Shown piece by piece: positions 12,072 through 24,624 of a stretch of DNA of 64,000 nt. This DNA is from Temnothorax longispinosus (Eukaryota > Arthropoda > Insecta > Hymenoptera > Formicidae): assembly GCF_030848805.1 (NCBI RefSeq), contig NC_092364.1, positions 4,464,001 to 4,528,000 on the forward strand, in the 5' to 3' direction. Under the pieces are notes generated by a model. It was not told where the DNA came from, did no database searches, and saw only the letters and a list, made by a program, of their open reading frames with translations. Within the stretch, counting starts at the first letter, position 1. Each line of letters begins with the position of its first letter. The position numbers and the translations under genes were made by a program.

Positions 12072-12452
12072 CACTACCGTTCAAAAGTTTGGAAGCACTA
12101 CTTTTTCGAGAAAAACAAAGCAAGTGGTGCTAATGCTTCCAAAGAAAAATGTCATATGAGGAACTTTAATGTCTGTTTTAACTATTCAATGCAGTATTAT
12201 TAAATTTGTTTCTAATCATTTTCCAAGGAAGTGTTTCATTAAAAAAATTTTACCAAGTAAACACGCTATGCCATTGTTCTGTTATGAAGAAAGACCAAGT
12301 TTTCATGGTTTGAGTAAAATATAATAAATATAAAAATAACAAAAAAATTATTATATTTTATTCAAACCATGAAAACTTGTTCTTTTTTCTTTGGAAGCAT
12401 TAGCACCACTTGTTTCTTTTAAGTAGTGCTTCCGAACTTTTGAACGGTAGTG
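12072..12452. mobile_element. Tc1/mariner-type MITE with TA target site
   Basis: Terminal inverted repeats begin CACTACCGTTCAAAAGTT and stay similar for about 95 bp (with GCACTACTT and AAGTGGTGCTAATGCTTCC shared). TA dinucleotides flank both ends (12070-12071 and 12453-12454). A second inverted pair (GTTTTCATGGTTTGA) lies near the centre. The left arm carries about 155 bp not present in the right arm. No transposase frame is present. The terminal sequence closely resembles Tc1-like ends reported from other animals. Confidence 0.85.
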
Positions 12453-12802
12453 TATATACAGACACACCCTGTAGAGTAGAATGGCAATAGTAGATTTCGT
12501 AAAGAGAGTATTGATGTGCCAGAACTAAAAATAAACCTATTCCGAAGGCGAGAGAGAGAAATTTAATTTGAGCCTCTTGATCTTGTGTAAAACGTGGATA
12601 GCTCAAGATTAGCCTGAAGTTTATCTCTAGATTAACTCTACGACAACGCTTTTTCTCTCTTTCCCTCTTTCCCCTCTCTGAAATAGCTAGCCTAGAATGT
12701 TACCTAGATGAGGAAACTTTCCTAAACGTTCAGATAAGGGCTTTTTTTAATATTTAAGAGATCCTGCGTCTGGAGACCACAGCGTCAACAGGTTTTCTTT
12801 CA

Positions 12803-12852
12803 AAATTAGCACGAAAATACATTTAAGCTGGAATGCATTTTCGTGCTAATTT
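12803..12852. repeat. 50-bp near-perfect hairpin
   Basis: Arms AAATTAGCACGAAAATaCATT and AATGCATTTTCGTGCTAATTT pair over about 21 bp with one mismatch and a 9-nt loop. The stem is too short for a typical insect pre-miRNA, so a foldback relic is more likely. Confidence 0.6.
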
Positions 12853-13640
12853 AAATTCGATAATTACTCGATCTATCCCACTGATAATAATGCAATAAAA
12901 GCATTGATATCGCATTAGGCGCAAATTATTCATTTTCCATCATTTATCATCAACTAGTTATTATCGCCTCGACGCCACGACGTTCTTTCATCGCACGTGA
13001 AGCTCCGCGCGTTCGACTGCGATTTTCGCAGCAGATTTGTCTTATCTAGATCCCGTTCGGCGTGCGTTATTGCACGCGCGCCGCCGAAATCATATCGGCC
13101 CGATGGATCGATGAGGATGTGAGCCGCCTCGGTGCCGCGAGGATCGCCGTTAACTCTACGATCCTCGGGACAATTAGCGCCGTTAGCGCGCGACCATTAG
13201 CGCGAGGCGAGGCGACACGTAGACAAGCCAAGCGCCGCGTTGCCTTCCAGTTGATCCCGGGGACCGACAGACCGGCAATCTGAATGCGAGAATATCCCTA
13301 CGGCTGACGACGACTCCACGGAAGGAAGGCGCCCGTCCCGCGTATCGCGTACACGTGGAATCGCGCGAGTGACGTTTCATCCGCAAGGAGATCTCCGACG
13401 TTAAGTTCGCGTCGTTGATCGCGCAGTTAAATTGCCATTTACATATTTTACATGCGAATCGTGATAACACGTGGACGCCTCGCGAACTCTGTGCACGCTC
13501 GTTAACCCTTCACGGATTGTTTGGCTTACAAGGAAAATAATTACACAGCCGGTAGATGGGAGTTAAAATTTGATAAAATCAACCTACACACACATTTACA
13601 TAAAAATGTGTATTAAATATTTTAAATACATAAATGTACA

Positions 13641-13901
13641 CACTGAGAAAAAAAATGTGTTAATTCCAAAAAATATTTAGTCCGATACGAGCAACTAAAT
13701 ATTTTAAGCAGTTTAATTAAACATTATTTAAATTAATTCTTGATTAAAAAATTTCAAAGGTTGACATAAAAATGCATTATACCTTTTTTAGTGCAACTTA
13801 ATAATTGTTAAAACAACTAATGTTTAGTTAACTAACTAACATGTTTAGTTGCTCGTATCGGACTAAATATTTTTGGGGATTAACAAATCTATTTCTCAGT
13901 G
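13641..13901. mobile_element. 261-bp MITE with CACTGAGAAAA termini
   Basis: The ends are CACTGAGAAA and TTTCTCAGTG. The inner arms share ATTTAGTCCGATACGAGCAA in inverted orientation, so the element folds over about 65 bp per side. The AT-rich centre has no open frame. The target duplication is unclear, possibly CA. The superfamily is uncertain. Confidence 0.7.
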
Positions 13902-14859
13902 CACAGTATTCATGTAAATAATTTTTTAGATATAAGCGAGATACCCCTCGCTTTTCGAAAGACATGCATTAATACCTGTTTTCGCTAACCGAAAGAAATC
14001 CAACGGGGATTTTCGCTTTTGTGAAAAAAGAGTTTCCCATCTAAATTAATGGTAATCGCTTCTTTCGCTTTACGCCCGTTTCGGCTTACGAAAGGTTTTA
14101 CAGGGACGCCGTATTTTCGGATAGCAAGGGAAACCTGTACATTTTAATTTTAGATATATAAAAGAGACATATATAGATATATATATACTTTCACACCTTA
14201 TAAATACTGTCATCACACCTTAAACGCGTGAGGCCGATAAAAAGACAATTCCTCGAGATCGAACGTAACAACGTTCGTAATTAGCCGCATAATAAATACT
14301 CTCGCGTCACTATTAATGGGCGCTGACCTTAATCCTTATTAAACGGCGTAGATAATTACAGCTCTAACTATGTACAATAAGTCCGAGCAACAAATTCAAG
14401 GTTGTTAAAAACGGTTATTTAAAACACGCTTATTACGCGTCATGCATAAGATAACGTGATACGAAACGTTCTTTCGCGGGGCGGGGGGGGACGGGGGAAG
14501 AAACACGTGCTCTAACATAAGAACAACTCACGAGATTAGCTTCATCACGACGTAAACAATAGCGTAACGTAAAACTGTATGCGGGACATTTCCGATATTG
14601 CTCTCCGCGCGAGAAACACGCGCCGACGAGATTATCAGGCCGAGGGATGGCGAGCGTCAAACATTACGCTCGGAAACAATCGACTTCAATCTTCATTAAG
14701 ATAAACAAGGTATCGTAATCCTAATAAAGCCCATATGGCGAAAAGAATTTTCTCCGCCGAGCACGGCACGCGCGTTGCGAGCGTACCTCGCTTACAAAAG
14801 TTAACCTCCTCGAGCCGTCGGCACCCGTCGACCGTAATAACCGCGTCTCCACGGCGAGA

Positions 14860-15560
14860 AAAGTGACACATCCGCGCGAGCCTCGACCTCCGAGGTTCGC
14901 CGAGCGCGCTCTCCGTTCGCGAGAGGTTAACCCACAATCGTCGCTGTAACGCAAACGACGGGAAGAAGCGCGAGCGGCAAAGGGGAGAAGAAAAGAAAGA
15001 CATTCCTCCGCGTAGTCATCCGGAGTAGTCCGGAGGCGGAGGGCGACGCTCCCGGAGGTGAAGAGAAGGGGAGGGGGAGGACCCGAGAGAGCAAAGAACA
15101 AGGAACACGTACCTCGTGTGCCCGGCGAGCCGCGCTCAGCTCTCCTTCATCGCCAGCGTCAGCGTCGTCGTCGTCCTCGTCGTCGTGGTCCTCGCCGTCC
15201 CGATCGGCGAAATGGCGACGGTGCGTCGCGACGCGCGTGCGAACGGTGACTGCCGACGGCGGCAGCGGCTCCACGCAGCCGTGCTCGCGGAACGCGGTGG
15301 CGGCGGCGGCGACGGCGGCACGACGCGGCACCGCGCTCGCATAGGTGCGGATCGCGATCGTCGGAGACGCGATCGCGAACCGGTTCTCCGGACGAACGAG
15401 ACACTGGAGCACTGCAGGACGATCCGGGAATCGGATCGCGCGAACGCCGACGACTCACTCGCGACGGCACTCGGCACTCGGCAGGTTTCCGCGCGGAACG
15501 AGTGGAAGCATATCGCGGAATGATTGGCGATTGGCTGGCTCGCCAGCGGAGCGACCTATC
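14860..15560 (-). promoter_or_regulatory. CpG-rich promoter block and probable first exon of the GOLIM4-like gene
   Basis: This is very CG-dense DNA between AT-rich flanks. On the minus strand a donor AG|GTACGT ends at 15113, and its joining to the acceptor at 8751 would place the start ATG behind an in-frame TGA. The transcription start would lie somewhere in 15.2-15.6 kb. Long open frames on both strands here reflect the scarcity of stops in GC-rich DNA, not protein coding. Confidence 0.45.
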
Positions 15561-15752
15561 GGCGAACGAGAGATCGGGCGGACAGTTTCGACCGCAGTGG
15601 TTCTCATCGCGCGCCGTATAGCGGGATATGGAACTAATGGAACCCGATCGAATGACTTTTGCCATGATGAAATTTTGTGCTGATTTGAGTAATTCAACCG
15701 GCAGAATTGCAAGATTTTTTTGCTGTATAATTCCCGATTTATCGCCGATCTA

Positions 15753-15875
15753 GGCTGCGGTCCACTTGACGCTATACAAATGCTTCGAAGCATTCCTCTT
15801 CTCTTTTCTTTCAATGAAGAAAGAAGGAGAAGAAAAACGCTTCAAAGAATTTGTAGCGTCAAGTGGACCGCAGCC
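15753..15875. mobile_element. 123-bp Harbinger-like MITE between two divergent promoters
   Basis: The near-palindromic element has ends GGCTGCGGTCCACTTGACGC and its complement, flanked by CTA on both sides (15750-15752 and 15876-15878). A 3-bp CTA or TTA duplication is typical of PIF/Harbinger elements. The arms pair over about 40 bp. No coding capacity. Confidence 0.8.
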
Positions 15876-16249
15876 CTAATCACTTTTTTTTACGACAAAA
15901 ATGTTATAATTTAATTCCGTCATATTCGTATTATATTTTGTAATTTAAAAATCAAGGGTGAAAAACTCTTAATTCTCTTATCAATACGTCGCCGAAGTGT
16001 CTATATTTATTTACATTATTGAAAATCTTTTTATCCCATATCCTCATAATAATATATTCGTATAAAGTCAAAGAAGTAGCGAAACAATGAGAACTATACA
16101 TATCTTATTTTTATTATTACAAATCTTTTATTACATGTCGACAGTACAACATATTCGAACAAGCCGAAGGATCTTTTACTACAAATCTCGTATTGCATCT
16201 CGATAACGCATAATCGGGCAAGAATGAAAAAAAAGAGAGAGGCGGAGCG

Positions 16250-17339
16250 CGAGGATGAGAATCCCTGCGGTGCGTCCGGCGGGAATTTTCGGCAACGACG
16301 GTTGGCGACCCTGTCGCCTCGCGGGGCAAGGCTCCACGGGCGACGGCTGCTCAGTTAGGGATCTCGGTTGCATCGTGTCGGTTCGCAGGCCTACGCGCGA
16401 TCGCAAGCGTACGAGGGAGAGTCAAAGCGCGCTCACACCCGCCGCGCTCCCTCTCTCTCTCTCTTCCTCTGTCTCTGTCTAGTCTCTCTCTTTCTCTCAC
16501 ACACTCTCTCTCTCTCTCTTTCTTTCTCCCTGCACCCTGCGCCGCCCATCGGCTCGGCTCATCGGCTGTCGCGCTGCGCCGAGGTGACTAGGGAGAGTCT
16601 CGTCGGAGCGGAGTTTTCGGCGGTCGCGGACGATCGGAGGGTCACGTTTCGCCTCCGCGCATCGACCGTGCACAGTGCACACGCACACAGTGCGCGAGGA
16701 GACCCGGAGCAACCCGGACTCGAGGGAAGGAACGAACACGACCGGAAGTAGGAAACCCGTCGTACGGCGGACGTGCGCTTTTATACCTCCCTCCTACCAT
16801 CGTGCTCTCCCTGTCTCTCCCCCATCGTGCTCGCTCGTTCTCTCTCCCTTTCTCTCCGTCTCTCTCTCTCTCCCTCTCTCTCCCTCGCGCTCTCGCGCGT
16901 TCTCTCCTCTGTCCCGCGTCGGTTCTCTCGTCGACGGCCGTCGGGTCGCGCCGCGCTGTGCCGCACCGCGTCGTTGTCGTGCCGTGGTGTCGTGTCGCGC
17001 TCCAAGAGAGAGCCGAGAAGAGCCCGTCGCTATACGCGAGCCGCGCCTCCTGGACGCGCCTCGCGGCCGTCGAGAAACGGCCGTGTCGCCTCCCGCCCGG
17101 TGACAGTGACATGTGCTGCGTTGCTCCAGTGCTGTGCCCCGCTGTCGTCGCCGTGGCCGTATACCGGAGCAGCCTTCTGCCCGCTCGCTGCGCCGACTGT
17201 GACCGTGACTGCTGCCGTGCTGCTGCCGTTAACGCCGTGCTGCTGCCGTCGCCGCCGCCGCCTCGCCGGAGCCGCCGTTGCCCGTCGCCGTTGCCGTTGC
17301 GACGCGCCTCGTCGACGATGCCTCCGCCCGCGAGATGCT
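16250..17339 (+). promoter_or_regulatory. CpG/CT-rich promoter and probable non-coding first exon of the giant zinc-finger gene
   Basis: This GC-rich block holds two long CT (GAGA-type) runs at about 16451-16530 and 16801-16905. It ends in a perfect donor context, GATGCT|GTGAGT at 17340. Joined to the acceptor at 27170 it gives a leader with a 7-codon upstream ORF (ATG at 17318) whose TAA stop would be created by the splice itself. The exon's 5' limit is unknown. Confidence 0.5.
16451..16530. repeat. CT-rich simple repeat (GAGA-like on the minus strand)
   Basis: Runs of TC dinucleotides are broken by short CTGTCT and CACACA segments. A second similar run spans about 16801-16905. Such runs bind GAGA-type factors in insects; that role here is inference. 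Confidence 0.85.
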
Positions 17340-20300
17340 GTGAGTGATCCGAAACACGCATTTAGTAGCATACGATTCCTCCGAGCACCAAGAACGAGTA
17401 TATCCCAGGACGAACGGCGACGACATCCTTCCGCCGCGCGACTCGGAGCCGACGGCCGCCGAGCGCGCGGCTCCGCTCGGAGCCCTCGCCGATCGTCCTC
17501 TCGCGTCCTCTCGAAATCCTCGAAGAAGTCGAGGCCCTCAACGGGGAATCTCCGTTCAGCCCGCGCTTTTCCCCGCTTTTTTACTTCTCTTCCTTGCTCC
17601 GGATTATTTGTGGTCGAGATCCGCGCGCTCCCCGTTTCTCTCTTCCCCTTCCCCCCTCGTTCCCCCCCGTCGCGAGATATACGCTCGCGGTGCGTGGAAT
17701 AATAATTTCTCCGCCGCGCTTCTGGTACGCGGAACGCGCGTCGCGTACCGCTCGGCTTCCTCCTCGCCCGTTAATCCCCGATCCGCTGATCGGCGGATCC
17801 GAGGTCCGTGGCGCGGAACGCGAGAGCGCGGAGGAACAACGCGAGGCGCGAGGGACGTTTTCGTTCTTTTCTTTTTCCACGCGTTTTCCGCGGGAACGAA
17901 GTTCCCCCCGAGTCCAACACACCCGGGGAAATCGCGCTCTTTATCTATCGATTCCCGCGGGGCGTACGTGACCGCCGACGACGCGGTCCTGCTCGCGGCC
18001 CGACGGTCGGCGCCTCGTCGCGGCAAAAACGCGAGCGCGACCGCGAAAAGTCCCGTTCCCCGTGTGCATGGAGGTTCCCAAGAGCGATTCGTCGAATCTC
18101 TCTCTCGCCCCCCCGACATTTCAGATTTTTAGGCGCGAAGAAGCGATACCCGCCGCCGGAGATATCGATTTTGGAAAAGCCCCCCGTCTCTCGTGCCCGT
18201 CGCTTCCCGGCAACCAGCGAGCCGGTCGTGACCGCCGAAAGAACGGCTTTGCCGAAGCGTCTAAAAATTTAGCCAGATATACGGATCTGAAAATAATCTT
18301 GTCGCACCGTCTCAGAATAATTACAGTAGGTCGCTGAAGTATGATGATAATGCTGTAAAAAGTTTTGACGTTTTATTAGCAATCAATTCTACATTATTTT
18401 AATGGCGCAACAACATTATTTCCAGATCTGTATCCAGCTAAATTTTTAGATACTTGCACGATCGTCTCTCTCTCTCTCTCTCTTTCTCTCCGTACGCCAT
18501 ACGTCTCCTCGAAATCTCGTCGAACCGCGCGACGCGTGCCTCGGCCACGAGATGCCTGAATCGCGCCTAGAGCCGACGGGCGGAATTTTCGGCGCGTCTC
18601 GTCACCGCCGCCGCCGCCGAGTCGTGGAGCACGTAAGTGTGTCGCGTAACAGTTGCCCGCGGAAGAAAACGCGGCGATCCGGGGCGAGCAGGCCGTTCCG
18701 AGACGATTGATCGTACACTAAGTGCGCAACGCGAGAGGAATCGCTCGGTAAAATCCATAATTTCTCTTTATTTCGAGAAAGAAGATGAAAACGACTTGAC
18801 GAGTGATACGACTTGACGAGTTTCCTCGCGGTTCCGAGAAAAAGACACGAAAGAGAGACAGAGAGAGAGAGAGACAGCGACGTTATCATCTCACGAGATA
18901 ACGTCGGGACGATCGCGAGGGACTGAAAGCCCGGCGGCGTAGGACAGCTTTAGGTCCTCTATTGATTCGTTTCTACCCTACTGACTCATTTACCACAATT
19001 TCGCCCAAACAAACACGAATCCCTCCCCCCTCCCGCGGCAGTACTTCCCCCCGCGACGTACGCGGAGCGTATTATTGTACTTCAAATGGCTCTTTTTCCG
19101 CGCGCGGCGGGGCCTCTCGGTCCTGGGCGACGACGAACGGTCCCTGTGCGCGAGCGGCGCTAATGAAGGGACACCAGCGGCGGCGAGTTTTCGTCGGCGA
19201 AAGTGGAGTAAAGCTTTTCGATGGCGTTACTGCGCAGTAGGACGAGCCTGACCCCCCGAGTCGACGCTAACATGGTGGTTCTCTCCTCGCTCCGTCGTGA
19301 ACCGCCTGCACGCCGCCGGCCGCCGCCGCCGCCGCCGGCTTTTCCGCCGCCTCGGGCCTTCCCAATCGGCATCTCGCGCGCGTTCCAGTCGCGGTCTCTC
19401 CCCCGGGCTTATCGATACCGACACCCGTGATTGTAATCGGTATATATGTATACGCGAACCGAGAAACCATTGCAACGCCATTTAGCCACCGCGAAACTGT
19501 CTCGTAACTCGGATATCGGTCGGAACGATACGCCGCGCCGCGCCGGCTCGCTCATTGTCCGCGTTAATTAGATCGTTTCCAAGGTAAAAACTTCAACCTG
19601 GCCGCGCCGATCGGGAAACGTGAACAATGAGGTAAACATCGTGATCGAACTGAGCCTGCTGTGCTTCTCCCCGTACCCCGAGGAGTTCGAAACCAGTTGG
19701 ACTAATCTCGCTTCATCGAATTTTTATAAGGCGAGTCGATAACTCGGTTATCAGGGAGTTCGGTGAGTCTCTCAACTTCTTCCCGGAAGATTCTCCTTAA
19801 TTATTTTATTAACGTAACGCTGTTTCCGCGGCTCGTTTACGTTTCTTTTTTTTTTCATAAATTACTCGTGTTAATTGCGTTACTCCGTCTTATCGTAATT
19901 CCTAATCTGCGGAATGTGTTTGACTACCGCCGAAACTGTATAAGCGCGAAATCGTCAAAGTGCGGAGTATCTCGCGCGTCTCCTCAAGTTACCAATCTTC
20001 CGCGACACTTTTCGAAAAACAAAATCGATATTCGGCGCTCCATATTTTTATATCATATCTCACCGTGTCGCGTGACGCGGTTTATCCACTCATAGTTCAT
20101 CCCAGCTTGCAACTTAAACCTAGGAATTATAATTCGCGAGTCATAATTGAGCGTTATCTGGACCATTTGCAGGGAGAGACATACGTGTGTGTCGTTATAA
20201 ACCGCTACGTGGAGCCTACTACGCTCCGCGCGCGATATATCGTAAAGGGTTAAAAAGCGAATCAGGACGCACGCGATGCGCGCTCGCTCGCTCCGTGAGT

Positions 20301-21553
20301 CCACGTATACTCGTCAACACGTTTTACACGTTATATGCGCGACGTGTGCGAGGGACGGTAAACCAATCTTGCCGGCCGAGCATGGCTTCTCAAAGCCGTC
20401 TCGTTGGAAAAAGGAAAGAAAAAAGTAGGTTCCGCACGCCGGCGTCGAATTCAGCTCGAAATCTTTTTCGCTTCCACGACGCGCGCTAAAATTATTGCCC
20501 CTGCGTTCGAGTTCTTAATTGCGGCAAATAACATTCGCCTTATTTTGAAAAATGAAACAGGGAAAAAAGAGGACTTATTGAAATAGGCTTCGACGTAGAG
20601 TCTAGGCGTTTTATAATAGCACTTTTCATGATTCTGTAAAAGAAAATATATTTTATGCGCGGCACGGCAAAAATAATTATGTTACGCGAAAAAGCGATAC
20701 GCGCCTCGTATTAACATCGACGTGACTGTTGAATTTAATCCTATGCCAACTCGAATATGGCTCTCGCGTCGCGATTTCGCGATACGGAATCAGATGGCTG
20801 CATTTGGAATTACATTCGTATGCCGAACAGAAAAGAAGAAGTATTACAATCATCCTAGCAATTTGTTACAAATAAAATATGAAGCTGCGGAGTTTGGAAG
20901 ATATGTAGATACATCGAGATAACGAAATGAATTAATGCGGAATTCGCGCGCAAGAATAAGTCCCTACATGCATTACGTTCGAAAAAGGTGCAAAAGGAGT
21001 GTCGGTTTATGAAGTTTCGATCTTCCCGCAAAACCCCTCCTCCAGATAAGTCCGATGGTCGATTTAACAAAACGTTATATAAATCGTCAATCGTCGGGAG
21101 AAACCGCGCGCGATATCGATTTTAGCGAGCTTTTCGAAAGCGTTTCGCGTGCGTTGCGCGAAGATCTAAGCGCGCGATATACGCGATCCGTGACGTCATA
21201 CATCGGAATGACGTGCGGGATTGAAGTGCGAGAGCGAGCGAGCTCGCTCGCGTTGCCGGCGCGATGGGACTCTCTGTTAGGCGTCGACACGATGGAGAGG
21301 CCGGCGGCGATGCCGACGACGTCGACGTCGACGTCGCGCCGTTGCAAGTAGGTCAACTGGACTCGTGCGCGCGGCCGAGGCGATGTTTGCGACCGCGAGA
21401 CCGTTTCGCTGTTAGCGCAGCTAACAGAGAGACGATTTCGCCTTGGTGCATAGCGCCGCGCCGCCGCGTTTCACCGGTCCGATTTGACGACCCGCGTGTT
21501 CTACGACAGGTTGAAGATCAAACTCTCCGATTACGTAACGTTTCTGCCTTACC

Positions 21554-22570
21554 CTGTTAAATATATTAAAGGATTAAATTTAAACCGTTATTTTAAATTA
21601 GATAACATTTTGTTATTTTTAACTATCATGTGCGTCGTAATTTGTTGTTTTAACTACATTTAGTTAAATTAACGACATACTGAGTAGGAGCAGTGGCGAT
21701 CTATAGGAATGATTAAAAATGACTCAAATTGAGTATAATTTGACATTATGGATTTAACGTGTGTGTATCTTTTTGGCCATTAGAACGCGATCGAAACAAA
21801 GGTAGATACAACCGAGAGGCACAGAAGAATTAACGCGAATGAAGTACGAACGAGTCATATATTCGAGAATTTGTCTATTAAAAGCCGAGCGCCAAGTTTG
21901 CATCAATCGAGATGTTTTTATTCACTGTTAAATATTAAAGGATGGAATCTAAGCCAATACCTTGAGTTAGATTATCGATAACATTCTGTTATCATCTTTA
22001 AGTTACCATTTTTGCCGAAATTTATTATTTTAACACAGAATAGTATTATTTTAACTCCGTTGGTTTAGTTAAATTAACGATATATTAAGTAGGAGTAGTG
22101 GCGATTTGTAAGAATGGTTCAAAATAACTCAAATTGAGTGTATAACTTGACACTACGAATTTAACGGTGTACACCTTTTTGATTATTGGAGCGCAAGCGA
22201 AACAAAGGTAATATATAGACGAGAGACACTGAAGAACGCGAATAAAGTACGAACGAGCCATATTCGAGAATATTTTTAATCTGTTAAAATCCCTATCTGC
22301 CAAGTTTGCATCGAGATGATTTTATTCACCGTTAAATATTAAAGAATGAAATTTAAACCAATACCTTGAATAACATTTAATTATTTTCAATTAATACCGT
22401 TTTTAGAAGTGAATGTGTGTCGAAATTTATTATTTTAACAAAGCAGTATTATTTTAACCCCATTGCTTTAATTAGATTAACGATATATTACCTAAGTAGA
22501 AATATATAGAGATGGTTAAAAATTACTCAAATTGAGTATAACTTGATATTACGAATTTAACAGTGTTGTT
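21554..22570. repeat. Three diverged tandem copies of a roughly 370-400-bp unit
   Basis: Copies begin near 21554, 21925 and 22329. Each has, in order, TGTTAAATAT(AT)TAAAG, a GATAACATT-like block, AGTTAAATTAACGA, AGTAGGAG, GACTCAAATTGAGTATAA and a GAATTTAACxGTG end. The first two continue with AAACAAAGGTA, AAGTACGAACGAG and GCCAAGTTTGCATC, while the third lacks this second half. No open frame is shared between the copies. Confidence 0.8.
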
Positions 22571-24624
22571 TACTATGAGATTTTCTGATTTTCAATAGCA
22601 ACGTTAATTTCATAATTCTACAATGTCCTGTTATTTCTCGAATATATATATATATTTATCAACGTTGCTCGACGAGCTTGTAGACGTAAATGGTGACTTT
22701 TGAATAACAGATGCGGCAATTATTCGTTACGTAGGCGTAATTTGCGGCGCTATTGTCGCCTGCTGTGGTTAGTTTTTGTATAAAACGGACACCGTGCGTT
22801 TCCTTAACGCACATTATCCCGGACGGAGTAATATTTCTCACCACGTTACTTAGCAACGTCTTTGGCAATAAGAGACGTTTTCCATCGTTGGGAACAATGG
22901 TGTTGGGTCAAGGTGGCGTCAGATTTGACGAGTCGTTTTGAGAAATAGCTCGTTTATTTATATATATGGGATAATGACAATTGTCCGATTCGCGATGGAT
23001 GATTAAGGAGCGCGACGTACACGCGTAATTGGACATATCAACAAGTACGAGCGCCACAACATAGAGCAAGCAGTATTAATTATGCACGCTTGGATTACGT
23101 TTACATTGCCATGGAAATACCGTCGATCGATGGCTCGTAGCCGGAGGGGGCGCGGCGCCGAGAGAGCATAGTTAGGAAGAATCGGGAAAACCCATAAGGA
23201 AGGCGCAAGAAAGTTATGGCTCTTTCAAACTTCCCTAAATAGGGTTTCAGTTTTGCCGAGATTTATTACGTCCTTCGGGCCGCGCATCTACAAGTAGGAC
23301 CGACCCGGGTAAAAAGAAAATATGGATTTTCGCAGACTCGGCGAATAAAAGATCGTGGGAGTAATTAGCGTGCTTAAATCGCGGAATTAATTTATCAATT
23401 TCCTAGCCCTCGTTAGGCAAAAATTGCCAATAATCCGGCCGACGATTCGCGGCGAGCTTTCCGACGCTCTTGATTTGAAGGAGATCGTGATGAATGAGAG
23501 AAAAGAAGTTGGAGGAGGCTGTACGAATATGGGAATCATCGAGAATCACTTATCGCGATTAAAACGATAAAGCGCGTTACTCAATTTAATTCATTTATCG
23601 TGAAATTATTGTAGCGCGTTAATAATAAATTAATCTCGTATTAATATACATATTGCTAGGCGAAATTATACTGTTTATAATGTCTGTGCATAATATAGAG
23701 AATTAGCGTGCATGTGTGTATTATTAAATTTCTGATTAATGATTTATCTCCCGTTATTTTGTGTGCCGATATGTCCTCTCAAAACGGCAGCTTAAACACG
23801 CCGCGGCACGAAAGAATTAAGTAATTGCACTTTGTGTTTTAGTGCCGTAATCGAGAGACTATAGGTACGCATGCAATTCGACAACATTGTTATCGTCGGA
23901 GATAGCGGACTACGGGCCCGGAATAATCTGCGAAGTGCGAGCCGGTTGATAATTCAACATTATTAAATATCGTGATAATTTTATCACGGCGGATTATCAA
24001 TATTTCCTCAGCAGCTTCTTTTTCCTCGAATAATAATCGATGAGTCTTCGCGCGCGGTCCGCGTCCGGATCAAGCTTTTTCAAGTTTAATACAAACTCGA
24101 CGAGCTTTACTTTGTTAGGTATTCGTTAGAGGCTGAAATGGCATAATCTCGACGGCTTTAATCATCGATGCTATATAAATATGCATTCGGGATTATAAAT
24201 ATGAAAAATGTATCGCGAGCCGGTTGATTATATACGATGATCATTATAAATATTTTTATGTCTCTCGCGTGTACTCATTGCTGTTTTAATAATTCAAGAA
24301 CGTGTCTCGCGATAATCATAGTCGATAATAAACTAATATAATTTTTTTTATCGAAGAATCTACTGATGCGAATCCTGATAAAGTGAATCTTGACAACTTA
24401 TCGATGTCATAATGACATTTAATCATGGACATGTTCGATAATTAAAGAATCCACGAATAAGACATTAAATTAATACGGAATACCGCGGGTATTCTGAAAA
24501 GAATCGCTATAGCCGTGGAAACTCGCTTCTCGTTATTGTTTTTATTCGCGAAACAAAACAAAAACCGTCGGCCGGTATTGGATTTTCCGAATGTAAAAGG
24601 AAAGGAGAGGCGAAAAAAAAGGAT

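Larger units (their letters stand above)
8751..15113 (-). other. Inferred leader intron and upstream region of the GOLIM4-like gene
   Basis: An acceptor (TTTTTCCTGTCGACAG) lies two bases before the start ATG, which implies a non-coding first exon further upstream. A strong minus-strand donor (CGAG|GTACGT) ends at 15113 in a CpG-rich block. The intervening 6.4 kb is mostly AT-rich and holds a second CpG-rich island (about 10,470-10,900) and two MITEs. The pairing of these two sites is inference. Confidence 0.5.

Noticed and set aside
14927..15665. Minus-strand frames of 113-168 codons near the GOLIM4-like promoter
   Set aside because: Several overlapping frames are equally open and Arg-rich. 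The donor at 15113 joined to 8751 does not continue them into the main frame.
16642..18132. Long Arg/Ser/Pro-rich open frames on both strands of the CpG-rich block (up to 309 codons)
   Set aside because: Frames on both strands overlap and show GC-driven composition only. Stops are rare in such DNA, and the plus strand is better explained as leader exon and intron.
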